Below are positions 30,143 to 38,504 of a DNA stretch of 64,000 bases, piece by piece (within the stretch, counting starts at the first letter, position 1; each line of letters begins with the position of its first letter). Below the pieces are notes generated by a model. It had not been told where the DNA came from and ran no database searches. It saw only the letters and a program-made list of their open reading frames with translations. The position numbers were made by a program, and so were the translations under genes. Origin of the DNA: Corynebacterium diphtheriae (GTDB lineage Bacteria; Actinomycetota; Actinomycetes; Mycobacteriales; Mycobacteriaceae); the NCBI RefSeq assembly GCF_001457455.1, contig NZ_LN831026.1, positions 682,001 to 746,000 on the forward strand. Reading direction: 5' to 3'.

Positions 30143-31043
30143 ACAGTTTAGAGATATCGCGGATGATCTGATCCACCGGAGGCATACCCGCTGGCAGCGG
30201 TGGCAGATTCTGCTGCAGGTTTTGAACAACAGAAGGATCCGATAGCGGCACCGGAGCAGGTCCTGGCACTGGCGCTGGAACATGAGTTGGGGCTGCCGGC
30301 TGGGTTACGCCTGGGAGCCACTGACCCCAATCCGAGGCGTAGACATTGTTCACATCTACCGTGACGCCATCGATAACCCGCTGGTAACCGGCCTTTTGAT
30401 GAATAGTGGTCCGTGGGTGGATGCGGCCTTGAGAACCCCAATCGTGCTGCCAGAAGAACTCGCCGAGGCCGTCGGCAATCGCCCAATCGATCACGTTGTA
30501 GTTACCGTAAATGCCCAGCTGGTAACCGGCGGCATTCAACGCGGCAGCACTAGCCTGAAGATAAGGACGAATCTGTGCGTCATACTGCTGGCGCGTGGGA
30601 TTGTCATCAATTGCCATGTAAATCGGGCGGCGAGTAGGGCCACCTGCAGCAACATGCAACGCAATCGCTTGCGGAACATGCACCGCAGCACCCGCAGCGC
30701 CCTGCTTCCAATCGGCAGTCGCATCCTTACCAAACTGATACACCGACGCCGTGAGCAAACCAGCGGCACCAGCTGCATGAGTTTCCGTAGCTGTGACTGG
30801 CTTGCCCGTCATCCACGATTCCGTGCCTGGGCGGCGACGCGAAACATAGCGCACCGAACCCAAATGACCAGCATTTTTGATGCCTTGTGCGGAGGGGACG
30901 CCAGCGGCGAAGTCGATAACAGTGCCGCGGATAGGGCCAGGGGCTGCGTGTGCGGTGCCAGCGGTGGCGACGGCGAGGGCGGTTCCGCCGATCGCGGCAA
31001 CTGCCCCCGTGAGGAAACTCCTACGGGAGATGGAATGGTTCAT
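30135..31043 (-). CDS. Tat-exported DUF1906 glycoside hydrolase-like protein
   Basis: A 302-aa protein from MNHSISRRSFLTGAVAAIGG. SRRSFLTG is a twin-arginine export motif followed by a hydrophobic stretch and an AHA cleavage site. The mature domain resembles DUF1906 (Rv2525c-like, a TIM-barrel related to GH25): GTVIDFAAGVPSAQGIKNAG, VRYVSRRRPG, RPIYMAIDDNP and GYQLGIYGNYNVIDW. The C-terminal 60 residues are proline-rich (APTHVPAPVPGPAPVPLSDP), possibly spanning the wall. M. tuberculosis Rv2525c is a Tat substrate that influences the cell envelope; a similar location is expected. Confidence 0.85.
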   Translation of the reverse strand: MNHSISRRSFLTGAVAAIGGTALAVATAGTAHAAPGPIRGTVIDFAAGVPSAQGIKNAGHLGSVRYVSRRRPGTESWMTGKPVTATETHAAGAAGLLTASVYQFGKDATADWKQGAAGAAVHVPQAIALHVAAGGPTRRPIYMAIDDNPTRQQYDAQIRPYLQASAAALNAAGYQLGIYGNYNVIDWAIADGLGEFFWQHDWGSQGRIHPRTTIHQKAGYQRVIDGVTVDVNNVYASDWGQWLPGVTQPAAPTHVPAPVPGPAPVPLSDPSVVQNLQQNLPPLPAGMPPVDQIIRDISKLSS

Positions 31044-31171
31044 GAGATGTGTGATCCTTGAGAAAGGGAGAGGCTCACGTGACTCATGAGTCAATATAAG
31101 CCTCGGAATATATTTCAAGTCACAATAGTAACAGTAGTGACGTGGAAAATCGAGACTACATTCTGCGCAAT

Positions 31172-32371
31172 CTAACCCCTCGCAGCAATACGACGCCCCT
31201 GCGTAATCAAATTGCCAATAAGCGGAAACAGCAACACCGTCACAGAACCCGCCGCAACCAAAATAGAAGCATTATCCGCACTCAACAGCTTCGAATGCGT
31301 AGCCACCTCAGTCACCGCCACGATAATCGGAAGCGCTGTCGCCGCATACAACGATAACTGCAAACTTTCCTTCCAACCAGACACCTCAGAACCGGTAGAA
31401 AAGAACATTTCGCGAAGGAAAATCGGCAATCCACGAGTGACATAAAACAGCGGCACCAGCGCCACCAACAACCACGGCTTCTCAGCAACCGCCTGCGGAT
31501 TAATCGCCATGCCGGAACATACAAAGAACACCGGAATAAACAAGCTATAGCCCACAATATCGAGCCGCTGCTCTAAAGGAGTGCGATATTTTTCCGGAAC
31601 CATCTGGCGCAAAATAAACCCAGCCGCAAACGCACCCAGCACAACATCCAGCTCAAACACCGCGGCAACGGCCATCAAAATCGCCAGCATAAGCAACACC
31701 AGCCGCAGCACCGTCTGATTCGTCGAACCAGCGCCATCAACCATGGCACGCCCCATCCACGGCAAGAAGAACTTCACCGTCCGCGGCACAATCGCAACAA
31801 CCGCGGCAACCAAGAAAAACGCCAACAACACAGCCGTGGTAAGCCACGTCGAACGCGAAGACAACAACAACGCCATCGCAAGAATCGGGGCAATCTCGCC
31901 GATAGCACCGTGGATCAACAACGACCTTCCCACAGGAGTATCCAACATATCGTGCTGCTTCATAATAGGAAGCAAGGTGCCAATAGCTGTCGACGTCAGC
32001 GCGATCGCCAACACAATCGCCGTGGAGGAGCTATGAAAGCCCACAATGCTCATCGCGCCAAGGAAACTTAACACAGCACACATCAGCCAAGTAGCCAACC
32101 CCGTGCGACCCTCTTTGCCTCGTAGTGTTTCAGGTTCAATCTCATAACCAGCCAACAAAAACAGCATTCCCAGGCCGATCTCTTTAATCAGCCCAACGCC
32201 ACCGTCTAGGGAAGCTAGGCCAAGCACATTAGGGCCGATCACGAGGCCAAAACAAATAAGCAACACCACCGCCGGTAAACGTTTCCCAGTGGCGTATGAC
32301 AACAACGGAGCAAGAAGGGCCGCACTCATAATCCATGCAAAAGACACAAGCGGATCAGCATCAAGAAGCAT
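31172..32371 (-). CDS. cation:proton antiporter (CPA2/KefB-like)
   Basis: A 399-aa integral membrane protein with 11-13 predicted helices and no C-terminal TrkA-N domain. CPA2 features: GLVIGPNVLGL near 43, LGMLFLLAGYEIEPETLRG near 68, STAIGTLLPIMKQHDMLD near 125 and ELDVVLGAFAAGFILRQM near 240. It exchanges Na+ or K+ for protons. The start ATG (MLLDADPLVSFAWIM) has no evident ribosome-binding site. It borders the accessory islet to the right. Confidence 0.87.
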   Translation of the reverse strand: MLLDADPLVSFAWIMSAALLAPLLSYATGKRLPAVVLLICFGLVIGPNVLGLASLDGGVGLIKEIGLGMLFLLAGYEIEPETLRGKEGRTGLATWLMCAVLSFLGAMSIVGFHSSSTAIVLAIALTSTAIGTLLPIMKQHDMLDTPVGRSLLIHGAIGEIAPILAMALLLSSRSTWLTTAVLLAFFLVAAVVAIVPRTVKFFLPWMGRAMVDGAGSTNQTVLRLVLLMLAILMAVAAVFELDVVLGAFAAGFILRQMVPEKYRTPLEQRLDIVGYSLFIPVFFVCSGMAINPQAVAEKPWLLVALVPLFYVTRGLPIFLREMFFSTGSEVSGWKESLQLSLYAATALPIIVAVTEVATHSKLLSADNASILVAAGSVTVLLFPLIGNLITQGRRIAARG

Positions 32372-32434
32372 GAGGAAGAATAATACTGGTGCTCTGAGGT
32401 TTTCTTGCTATGGAAAAACGTGTTGACACGTCAC

Positions 32435-32528
32435 CGTGAGTAGTTCGTGCCAAAACTTTTTGAGTCGCGGGGCATTTCCGCAGGTCGGAGATATAAGAAA
32501 AAGTGAAAGTTGGCACGAACTACTCACG
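32435..32528. repeat. long perfect inverted repeat (MITE-like or hairpin element)
   Basis: Arms 32435-32453 and 32510-32528 are exact 19-bp complements (CGTGAGTAGTTCGTGCCAA). Inside, ACTTTTT (32455-32461) pairs with AAAAAGT (32498-32504). The 94-bp unit stands between the antiporter and the toxin gene. A partial echo, CGTGCCAACATGAAAAAGTG, follows directly at 32533. No matching target duplication is certain. Confidence 0.85.
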
Positions 32529-32630
32529 GCGTCGTGCCAACATGAAAAAGTGGATTCTTGCACAACCTCTAGGACAGCGATTCTTCGGTGGAAAAGGGGT
32601 GATGCAGGCAGCGCGAACCAGATCGCAGGC

Positions 32631-33083
32631 TCAGTCTACGGTCCAGTCCAAAAGCTTTTGTCTAACGAACGCTATCCCGTTTTCTTGGCTTCCTGAGCGA
32701 CTCACCGTGGTCTGAAGTAAAGTGATGACGTCATCAGACCGAGGGGGACTGACGTGAACGTTATTGGCCCGTAGGTAGGCTAAGCACAGGTGGAATGCTG
32801 TTCGCTTGTTTCCGTCTTGGAAGTAATGCCCGTTTGCCAGCTTGAACAGGAGTGCGGCCGCTTGGTCGTAGATGGTCGGGTACAGCAAGACGCCAAACGA
32901 CGATTGAAATACTGAAGCGATCGCGCCCTCTAGCCCACTCCGATCCCTCACGGAGAATCCAAGAAAAGGTTCAGGTTCTCTGTGAGGACCTGTTCGCTTC
33001 CCGCACTCCTGATTTAAGGTGCAGGATAAGTAGACCAACTTGTTCACCATGTCCTGCGGTGACGCCCCGCTATTTCCCGACAC
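32631..33083 (-). CDS. Fic/Doc-family toxin
   Basis: A 150-aa protein. The Fic active-site motif HYFQDGNKR lies at about 86-94, close to the Doc form HxFx(D/N)xNKR. The preceding hydrophobic helix (YDQAAALLFKLANG) is typical of the fold. Fic enzymes modify targets by AMPylation, and Doc phosphorylates elongation factor Tu; which applies here is unknown. No inhibitory (S/T)xxxE(G/N) helix is apparent, so inhibition should come from a partner. Start is GTG, 11 bp after the stop of the Panacea gene; an internal ATG (codon 12) is possible. The pair looks like one operon. Confidence 0.88.
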   Translation of the reverse strand: MSGNSGASPQDMVNKLVYLSCTLNQECGKRTGPHREPEPFLGFSVRDRSGLEGAIASVFQSSFGVLLYPTIYDQAAALLFKLANGHYFQDGNKRTAFHLCLAYLRANNVHVSPPRSDDVITLLQTTVSRSGSQENGIAFVRQKLLDWTVD

Positions 33084-33094
33084 GAAGTGTGAAC

Positions 33095-33661
33095 CTAGAT
33101 GAAAGCGAGAAGTCGAAGCGTCTCTGCATTTTCGGCAGCAACGTCATCGGCTGCCTGCTCGAGAGAATCAAGTGCCATGGAAGGCAGGCGTTCAGGAGCG
33201 TTTGGCGTAGGAGCTTCGCCCCAAGCATTCTCGACAAACTCACGACGGATCAGAGAGTGAGGGATCACATCGCTGCACGAGGCGTCTGGAGGAAGGTCGC
33301 CTCGTACGGTGGACCAGGCGAAGCCGTGGCTTAAATCGGACAGGTGAAAAGACCCAAGATCTCCATAGAACGAAACAACAGTGTCCACGACTGACCGCTC
33401 GTAATCGGTGAGTTGAGAACTGTCCCCGCTCCAAATTTGGGTCACTCGACGGTCATCATCGGCACGAAGCTCGCTAGCCTGACGCAAAGTAGGAGATACG
33501 GCCCCGTACTTCCACGCCTGTAGCTCTTCGTTGAATAGTGGACGACCTGTCCATGCCAAGTGCCACCCCTGGGAGAAGTAACACAGTTTGTACAGCTTCA
33601 TCTTGTCGCAGGAAGGGTGCAGCTCAAGTACACGCGCTGCAACATCGTGGATGCTGATCAT
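33095..33661 (-). CDS. Panacea-domain (DUF4065/SocA-like) antitoxin
   Basis: A 188-aa protein preceded by AAAGGAGAGAACC. The Panacea/DUF4065 pattern is clear: KMKLYKLCYFSQGWHLAWTG near 20-39, PLFNEELQAWKYGAVSPTL near 41-59 and, further on, LTDYERSVVDTVVSFYGDL and LSDLSH near 106. Panacea is known as a shared antitoxin domain paired with many unrelated toxins. Here it stands directly upstream of a Fic/Doc protein in the usual antitoxin-toxin order. It probably neutralises the toxin by direct binding (inference). The C-terminal 40 residues form a separate acidic tail. Confidence 0.85.
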   Translation of the reverse strand: MISIHDVAARVLELHPSCDKMKLYKLCYFSQGWHLAWTGRPLFNEELQAWKYGAVSPTLRQASELRADDDRRVTQIWSGDSSQLTDYERSVVDTVVSFYGDLGSFHLSDLSHGFAWSTVRGDLPPDASCSDVIPHSLIRREFVENAWGEAPTPNAPERLPSMALDSLEQAADDVAAENAETLRLLAFI

Positions 33662-33851
33662 GGTTCTCTCCTTTCGAGGGTATTGGGTTTCACCACTTTA
33701 CCTTGAGTCTAGTGCTTCGAAAAGACGTTAAGGGATTCCCGCCCCCGCGTTGCGACACGCCTGGGTAAAGGATCTCCCAGTCTGCCGGAACCTCCCCAAC
33801 CTGAAGTAGCACTCGGGCAAGCGCATCGACAAACCATGCCACAACATCGCT
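33662..33851. other. short spacer upstream of Panacea gene
   Basis: Carries the ribosome-binding site of the Panacea gene at its left end. The minus-strand reading frame across 33690-33911 has no family resemblance and lies largely antisense to the transposase-like remnant. Confidence 0.4.
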
Positions 33852-34530
33852 GAGAGGGCTGTCGATGTCCTGATGCGCATCATGGAGGGCGAGACAGTTC
33901 CCAAGGGACACTTCATGGGCGATCGTGCTTACCGGCTGGGAGCCAAGGCAGAGAAGCTTGCCGTGCCTTTGCGGCGCCTAGTTCTTCCCAAGAATGCCTC
34001 AAGAATGGAAGAACGCTAGCGTCGACTACTACGACAGCCGAGCGATTATTCAGGAAGAACTCGAGTTCATCGTCGACGCGCGACAAGCCTTTGCGCTGCG
34101 CGAGAAGGAAGTCCATGCGGACGGCTCGGTGACGTATCGTTCCTCAGCGAGAAATGACTACGCCTCGTTGAAGGTTCCGGGCGTCCCTGTTCCTATCAAG
34201 GCGCGTACGCGAACCCTGCGTAAGGTCCTGAAGAAGGATCTCCCCGGTAGACTATTTGGCCCTGCCTAGGGAACACAAGAGTAGGCGAATATCTATCGCC
34301 GTGGGCGCAACACGATTGAGCCGCGTAACACGTTGCTCAAGAACGGTGTCTTTGGCCTCGGTGTCAATGCGCGACTCATTGATGCTTTCCTGCGCTCCCT
34401 GCCGGATCCACGTCCCAAGAAGCGACCGCCTCTGTTCCGCCAGACTGTGAACGGTTTACCTCAATCGAGACGCTCGATGAAATGTCTGGACTCGATCCTC
34501 CTGTGGCTGCCTAGCCTCGCCCTTGCCTGA
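33852..34530 (+). pseudogene. decayed transposase-like gene remnant
   Basis: Three protein-like pieces in order on the plus strand. Piece 1 (from 33852) contains MGDRAYRLGAKAEKLAVPLR in one frame and ends at TAG 34018. Piece 2 (from about 33994, another frame) reads VDYYDSRAIIQEELEFIVDA and ALREKEVHADGSV. Piece 3 continues in the frame of piece 2 after two TAG stops (34267, 34279) with RRGRNTIEPRNTLLKNGVFG. The DRAY...PLR, ARR..LR.KE..DADG and RNTIE patterns occur in that order in a family of actinobacterial transposase-like proteins I recall. The gene carries a frameshift, nonsense codons and probably a truncated 5' end. Confidence 0.6.
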
Positions 34531-34582
34531 CCTGCTCTCGCGGCTCGGGTTAGACGCTGTTCCCATCCTCGAAAACACGACA

Positions 34583-34616
34583 ATCCCTTCGATTCGCACG
34601 TGAATCGGAGGGATTT
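34583..34616 (-). terminator. tRNA-Arg terminator
   Basis: AATCCCTTCGATTC (34583-34596) pairs with GAATCGGAGGGATT (34603-34616), one wobble. On the minus strand it is followed by GTCGTGTTTTC, about 60 bp past the tRNA. Confidence 0.75.
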
Positions 34617-34674
34617 TCTGGTGTCGCTGAGTTTCGCAAATAACTGCAGATCACATATGTAAAACTCCCAAAAG

Positions 34675-34747
34675 TGCCCCAGAGAGGAATCGAACCTCCG
34701 ACACCGGCTTTAGGAGAGCCGTGCTCTATCCACTGAGCTACTAGGGC
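34675..34747 (-). tRNA. tRNA-Arg (anticodon CCU)
   Basis: A 73-nt cloverleaf on the minus strand. Acceptor arms GCCCTAG and CTGGGGC, D-arm AGCTCAGTGGATAGAGC, anticodon stem CGGCT/AGCCG with loop CTCCTAA (anticodon CCT) and T-arm GGAGGTTCGATTCCTC are all visible. The CCA end is not encoded. tRNA-Arg genes are common integration sites, and the accessory islet lies directly on its 3' side; no duplicated tRNA 3' end was seen. Confidence 0.95.
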
Positions 34748-34940
34748 AGCAAAAACAATTCGTCGATAAGCGGCGGGATTGCTTTCTGAGTAAATAGAGT
34801 ACCGCACGAAGGGGAGTAGGTGGGAATCGGGCTGGCGGGCAGCGAAGTTAACTGATTCGCCACACGTCGATGGTTATCCAACTATGCTGGAGGAAACTCT
34901 ATCCAAGCTGTATTTACAAGTTTCTTGTGGAGGTACTCTC

Positions 34941-35216
34941 ATGGCTTTGAAACAACCTATTTTTCATGATGTTGAGCGTCGTCCGATTGCTGCGACTGTT
35001 GTAGAGGAAAATGGCACCACGGTGCTGGCTCTGGAGCAGATCGCTGAGGATGGTTCGACTACGCGTGTCTTGACTCTGAACAAGTTTGACTCCAAGCAGC
35101 TTTCCGCTGCGTGTGACCGTTATTTGCACCAGCAGAATTCCATTGACTTTGCCAATGTGAATACGTTGCTGACTGATATTGACCGCCATAACCTTCACGT
35201 GGACGACGAAGACTAA
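34941..35216 (+). CDS. conserved small protein of unknown function
   Basis: A 91-aa protein from MALKQPIFHDVERRP, with GTGGAGGT 8 bp upstream. It is acidic, predicted mostly beta then alpha (TVVEENGTTVLALEQIAEDG, then KQLSAACDRYLHQQN), and ends HNLHVDDED. No signal peptide, membrane segment or known motif. It precedes cobF by 6 bp and is probably co-transcribed with it. I do not recognise the family. The longer frame starting at 34884 has no support. Confidence 0.72.
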   Translation: MALKQPIFHDVERRPIAATVVEENGTTVLALEQIAEDGSTTRVLTLNKFDSKQLSAACDRYLHQQNSIDFANVNTLLTDIDRHNLHVDDED

Positions 35217-35222
35217 GAATCA

Positions 35223-35975
35223 ATGCGCACCATTTATGTAATTGGAATTGGTGCTGGAAGCCCCGAGTTCCTGACTCTTCAGGCGATCTCGGGGCTTCGT
35301 CACGCACAAGCTATAGTAGCCCTAGATAAGGGCGAGCAGAAGTCCGATCTTCTGGCGCTTCGTCAGAAGATTGTCGATACTCATGCGCCAGGTACCCCCA
35401 TTTATGCAGTTACGGATCCGGAGCGCGACCGCAATCCTGACAACTATGAGGAAGAGGTGCGCCGGTGGCATGCAGAGCGCGCCCATCTGTTGGCCTCAAC
35501 GATCCGTGAGCGCACGCCCGACGACGGCGCTGTGGCGTTTTTAGTGTGGGGTGACCCTTCGCTCTACGATTCCACGCTGCGCATTATCGAGCACATGCGT
35601 AACCTCGAGGATCTCCACGCGGATGTCAAGGTGATCCCAGGTATTACCGCTGTTCAAGTTCTCACCGCTGAGCACGGTATTTTGATCAACCGTATTGGCG
35701 AGGCCATTCACATTACGACGGGCCGAAACCTCCCCGAAACATCGGCGAAGGATCGTCGCAACTGCGTGGTCATGCTGGACGGTAAAACTGCGTGGCAAGA
35801 CGTTGCCACGGAGCACACCTATATGTGGTGGGGTGCGTTTTTGGGCACCGAGCAGCAAGTGCTGCGCAAGGGGTATGTCCATGAAATCGGCGCGCAGGTT
35901 GCCGAATTGAAGCAGCAGCTGCGCACCGAGCACGGGTGGATTATGGATACCTACCTGCTGCGAGAGCTCGATTAG
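35223..35975 (+). CDS. cobF: precorrin-6A synthase (deacetylating), CobF
   Basis: A 250-aa tetrapyrrole methyltransferase. It has the family start IYVIGIGAGSPEFLTLQA, the loop VAFLVWGDPSLYDST near 105, and the PGITAVQVL segment near 140. CobF methylates precorrin-5 at C1 and releases acetate in the aerobic cobalamin pathway. No other cobalamin gene lies in this window and no cobalamin riboswitch precedes it. The only neighbour on the strand is the small unknown protein 6 bp upstream. Convergent with the mycoredoxin gene. Confidence 0.9.
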   Translation: MRTIYVIGIGAGSPEFLTLQAISGLRHAQAIVALDKGEQKSDLLALRQKIVDTHAPGTPIYAVTDPERDRNPDNYEEEVRRWHAERAHLLASTIRERTPDDGAVAFLVWGDPSLYDSTLRIIEHMRNLEDLHADVKVIPGITAVQVLTAEHGILINRIGEAIHITTGRNLPETSAKDRRNCVVMLDGKTAWQDVATEHTYMWWGAFLGTEQQVLRKGYVHEIGAQVAELKQQLRTEHGWIMDTYLLRELD

Positions 35976-35993
35976 GTAGGAATCATTTGAAAA

Positions 35994-36251
35994 CTATCCT
36001 GCTAGTTCCTCTAGCTTCTTGCGAACGTCGGAAGCTGGGGGATTAGTAGCAGTGGTGCCGTCAGAGTACTTCACGGTTGGCACGATGCGGTCGCCGTTGT
36101 TGACGGACTTAACCCACTCAGAAGCGGCCTCGTCGGCTTCAACATCGATCAAGGTAAAAGGAGTTTCGGTGCGGTTGAGCGCCTTAATCAGGCGCTGGCA
36201 AAATGGGCACCAGTCGGCAGCGTAGATGGTCACATGGTTGTTATCAGACAT
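35994..36251 (-). CDS. mycoredoxin / glutaredoxin-like protein
   Basis: An 85-aa thioredoxin-fold protein. The active site is CPFC in VTIYAADWCPFCQRL, with the cis-proline in RIVPTVKYSDGTTATNP. Corynebacterial Mrx1 proteins use mycothiol in place of glutathione to reduce mixed disulfides; the conserved NGDRIVPTV and DGT.ATNP patterns match that group. Both active-site cysteines are present. It lies downstream of folA with a 20-bp gap. Confidence 0.88.
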   Translation of the reverse strand: MSDNNHVTIYAADWCPFCQRLIKALNRTETPFTLIDVEADEAASEWVKSVNNGDRIVPTVKYSDGTTATNPPASDVRKKLEELAG

Positions 36252-36271
36252 GTGACCATCTTCCTTTGCTT

Positions 36272-36775
36272 TTAACGCCTGCGCAACCTTTGGAACTTAT
36301 AGCGGGCCGGAGTACCCAGCACGGTCCCGGAAGCAGATTGCTGCCATGGGGATTCCTCAACAACCTCAAAGCTATCGTCGAGGGCTGGTGCATATACTGC
36401 TGCGTCGCCGAGTACGGGAGCGAGGGTGGCGTCGATAAGCGTGATCACTACCTCGTCTACCAGCGGAAGTGTGCTTGTGTAGACGGCGCCGCCGCCCATG
36501 ATCCATGCATCGCAGTCGAGCTCGGGGATTGCAGTGACGACCTCGGCACCCGTGCTCCACGCGCCGGGTGCTCGGGAGGAGAGCACAAAGTTACGACGCC
36601 CTGGCAGCGGGCGGAAGCGTTCTGGGATCGTAGTCCACGTGGTGCGACCCATAATCACAGGTGCGCCCAAAGTGGTGGCCTTGAAATAGGCGAGGTCTTC
36701 GGGAACATGCCAGGGCATGTCGTTGCCATCGCCAATCACCCCATCAGTGGACTGAGCCCAAATCGCGCGCAGCAT
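36272..36775 (-). CDS. folA: dihydrofolate reductase
   Basis: A 167-aa enzyme reducing dihydrofolate to tetrahydrofolate with NADPH. Motifs: IWAQSTDGVIGDGNDMPWHV with the substrate-binding aspartate/glutamate region PEDLAYFK, cofactor motif VIMGRTTW and the GGGAVYTSTL loop. Its ATG overlaps the thyA stop (TAATG), so translation is coupled to thymidylate synthase, the enzyme that generates dihydrofolate. Confidence 0.95.
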   Translation of the reverse strand: MLRAIWAQSTDGVIGDGNDMPWHVPEDLAYFKATTLGAPVIMGRTTWTTIPERFRPLPGRRNFVLSSRAPGAWSTGAEVVTAIPELDCDAWIMGGGAVYTSTLPLVDEVVITLIDATLAPVLGDAAVYAPALDDSFEVVEESPWQQSASGTVLGTPARYKFQRLRRR

Positions 36776-37587
36776 TACACTGCTACCTCGCCACGAATCG
36801 CTGGGTGAGGATTGTAGCCCTCGATAGTGAAATCGTCGAAGTCGTAGTCGAAGATCGAGGAGGCTTTCCGCAATGTCAACTGAGGGTAGGGGCGAGGCTC
36901 ACGTGAGAGCTGGGTGAGAACCTGCTCGCGATGATTGTCGTAGATATGGCAGTCGCCGCCAGTCCAAATGAACTCGCCGACCTTAAGGCCTGCTTGTTGC
37001 GCGAGCATATGTGTGAGAGCGGAGTAGGAGGCGATATTAAACGGAACACCTAAGAACATGTCTGCGCTGCGCTGGTAGAGCTGGCAGCTCAACTTTCCAT
37101 CGGCAACATAAAGCTGGAACAACAAGTGGCACGGTGGAAGCGCCATATTGTTGAGCTCTGCCACGTTCCACGCTGAGACGATGTTGCGCCTAGAGTCCGG
37201 ATTGTTTTTGAGCATATCTAGTGCTTGGGCGATCTGGTCCACATGCTGCCCATCAGGGGTAGGCCAGCTGCGCCATTGAACACCATAAACAGGTCCCAGT
37301 TCGCCTTCTTCGGAAGCCCATTCATCCCAGATGTGAATGTTGCGCTTTTGGAGCCAGCGAACATTGGAGGAGCCTTGCAGGAACCAGAGGAGTTCTCCGA
37401 TTACACCTTTCCAATACACCTTCTTGGTGGTGATGAGCGGGAATGACTCGGAGAGATCGAAACGCATCTGTTGGCCAAAAAGGCTGGTTGTACCGGTGCC
37501 GGTACGGTCGTCTTTGTGGGAGCCCTGTTCAAGGATTGTGCGAAGAAGGTCTTCATACGGGGTTTTTATGGTGTTGCTGGTGCTCAT
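36775..37587 (-). CDS. thyA: thymidylate synthase
   Basis: A 270-aa ThyA from [18 protein letters not shown]. The catalytic cysteine is in [11 protein letters not shown], followed by the phosphate-binding [20 protein letters not shown] motif; [16 protein letters not shown] is the dUMP arginine-region equivalent and YNPHPAI ends the protein. It methylates dUMP using methylene-tetrahydrofolate. Upstream frames to 37614 add only unconserved residues. Forms an operon with folA. Confidence 0.95.
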   Translation of the reverse strand: MSTSNTIKTPYEDLLRTILEQGSHKDDRTGTGTTSLFGQQMRFDLSESFPLITTKKVYWKGVIGELLWFLQGSSNVRWLQKRNIHIWDEWASEEGELGPVYGVQWRSWPTPDGQHVDQIAQALDMLKNNPDSRRNIVSAWNVAELNNMALPPCHLLFQLYVADGKLSCQLYQRSADMFLGVPFNIASYSALTHMLAQQAGLKVGEFIWTGGDCHIYDNHREQVLTQLSREPRPYPQLTLRKASSIFDYDFDDFTIEGYNPHPAIRGEVAV

Positions 37588-37626
37588 ATTCACAATCAAG
37601 TCGATAGCGGGCAAAGAAATTCCGGT

Positions 37627-37660
37627 GGGAAACCTCCGTGCTCAATGTGAGAGGTTTCCC
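37627..37660 (-). terminator. terminator between cysQ and thyA
   Basis: Perfect 10-bp arms GGGAAACCTC (37627-37636) and GAGGTTTCCC (37651-37660), flanked by GT/GC wobble extension. On the minus strand AATTTCTTT follows. Confidence 0.72.
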
Positions 37661-37680
37661 GCTGGGTGACAACTATACGA

Positions 37681-38439
37681 TTAGTAGGAGCCGTTTTCCT
37701 CACGGAAAGCTGCGGCCATGGTGAGGATGTCGTCGGCAAGCTCGGGGCGGCAGATCAGTACGTCTGGAAGATACGTGTCTTTGTTGTTGTAGTTCAACGG
37801 GGTGCCGTCGAGACGCGAGCAGTGCAGACCTGCGGCGAGGCTCACGCCAACTGGGGCCGCGGAGTCCCACTCGTACTGTCCACCTGCGTGGATGTAGGCA
37901 TCGTAGTCGCCCAACAGTACGTGCATGGCCTTTGCACCAGCGGATCCCATGGGTTCTGCGGCAAAGCCTAAGGATTCCGCGATGTGGGTGGCTACCGCTG
38001 GTGGGCGGTTGTGAGAGATAGCGATCTTCTTGGCGTAGGGGCCGCCTACTGCGCGAACCTCGGAGGAGTGGAATACCACGCCAAGGTCGGGAAGGTTAAC
38101 GGCAGCGTGGGTGGGTACGCCGTTTTCTACAAGCGCGATGTGAACAGCCCAGTCTTGGCGGCCGGTGGCAAATTCTTTGGTGCCATCGAGGGGGTCGATA
38201 ATCCATACGCGATCTTTGCCGAGGCGTTCTGGGTTATCGGCTGCTTCTTCGGAGAGGAAGCCGTCGTCGGGGCGGTGCTGCTCGAGTACGCGGGCGATCC
38301 AGTTTTGTGCGAGGTCGTCGCCGGCTTCGCCGAGTTCGCGTCCGCGCAGAAGACCCACGTTGCGCACTCCTTTGAGGATCTCGCCTGTGCCTTTGGCTAG
38401 TCGCTTGGTAAGTGTTGCATCGTCAAACTGAGCAGTCAT
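37681..38439 (-). CDS. cysQ: 3'(2'),5'-bisphosphate nucleotidase CysQ
   Basis: A 252-aa protein of the inositol monophosphatase superfamily. Metal-binding motifs: FLSEEAADNPERL near 60, VWIIDPLDGTKEFATGR near 78 and QYEWDSAAPVGVSL near 192. CysQ hydrolyses PAP, the by-product of sulfate assimilation; related enzymes also act on inositol or fructose bisphosphates, so substrate is by family and context. The same gene lies between thyA and lhr in C. glutamicum as I recall it. The gene has its own start behind GGGACTTATG. Confidence 0.88.
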   Translation of the reverse strand: MTAQFDDATLTKRLAKGTGEILKGVRNVGLLRGRELGEAGDDLAQNWIARVLEQHRPDDGFLSEEAADNPERLGKDRVWIIDPLDGTKEFATGRQDWAVHIALVENGVPTHAAVNLPDLGVVFHSSEVRAVGGPYAKKIAISHNRPPAVATHIAESLGFAAEPMGSAGAKAMHVLLGDYDAYIHAGGQYEWDSAAPVGVSLAAGLHCSRLDGTPLNYNNKDTYLPDVLICRPELADDILTMAAAFREENGSY

Positions 38440-38504
38440 AAGTCCCTAGTGTAGTGGAAATCAATGAGTGATCTGTTGTGTGTGAGACGTGTTTAATAGT
38501 GATT

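Noticed and set aside
32503..32715. 70-aa plus-strand ORF over the inverted repeat and toxin 3' end.
   Set aside because: It runs through the repeat arm and antisense to the Fic gene, with no family resemblance.
33690..33911. 73-aa minus-strand ORF next to the Panacea gene.
   Set aside because: It lies antisense to better-supported transposase-like pieces and lacks a ribosome-binding site.
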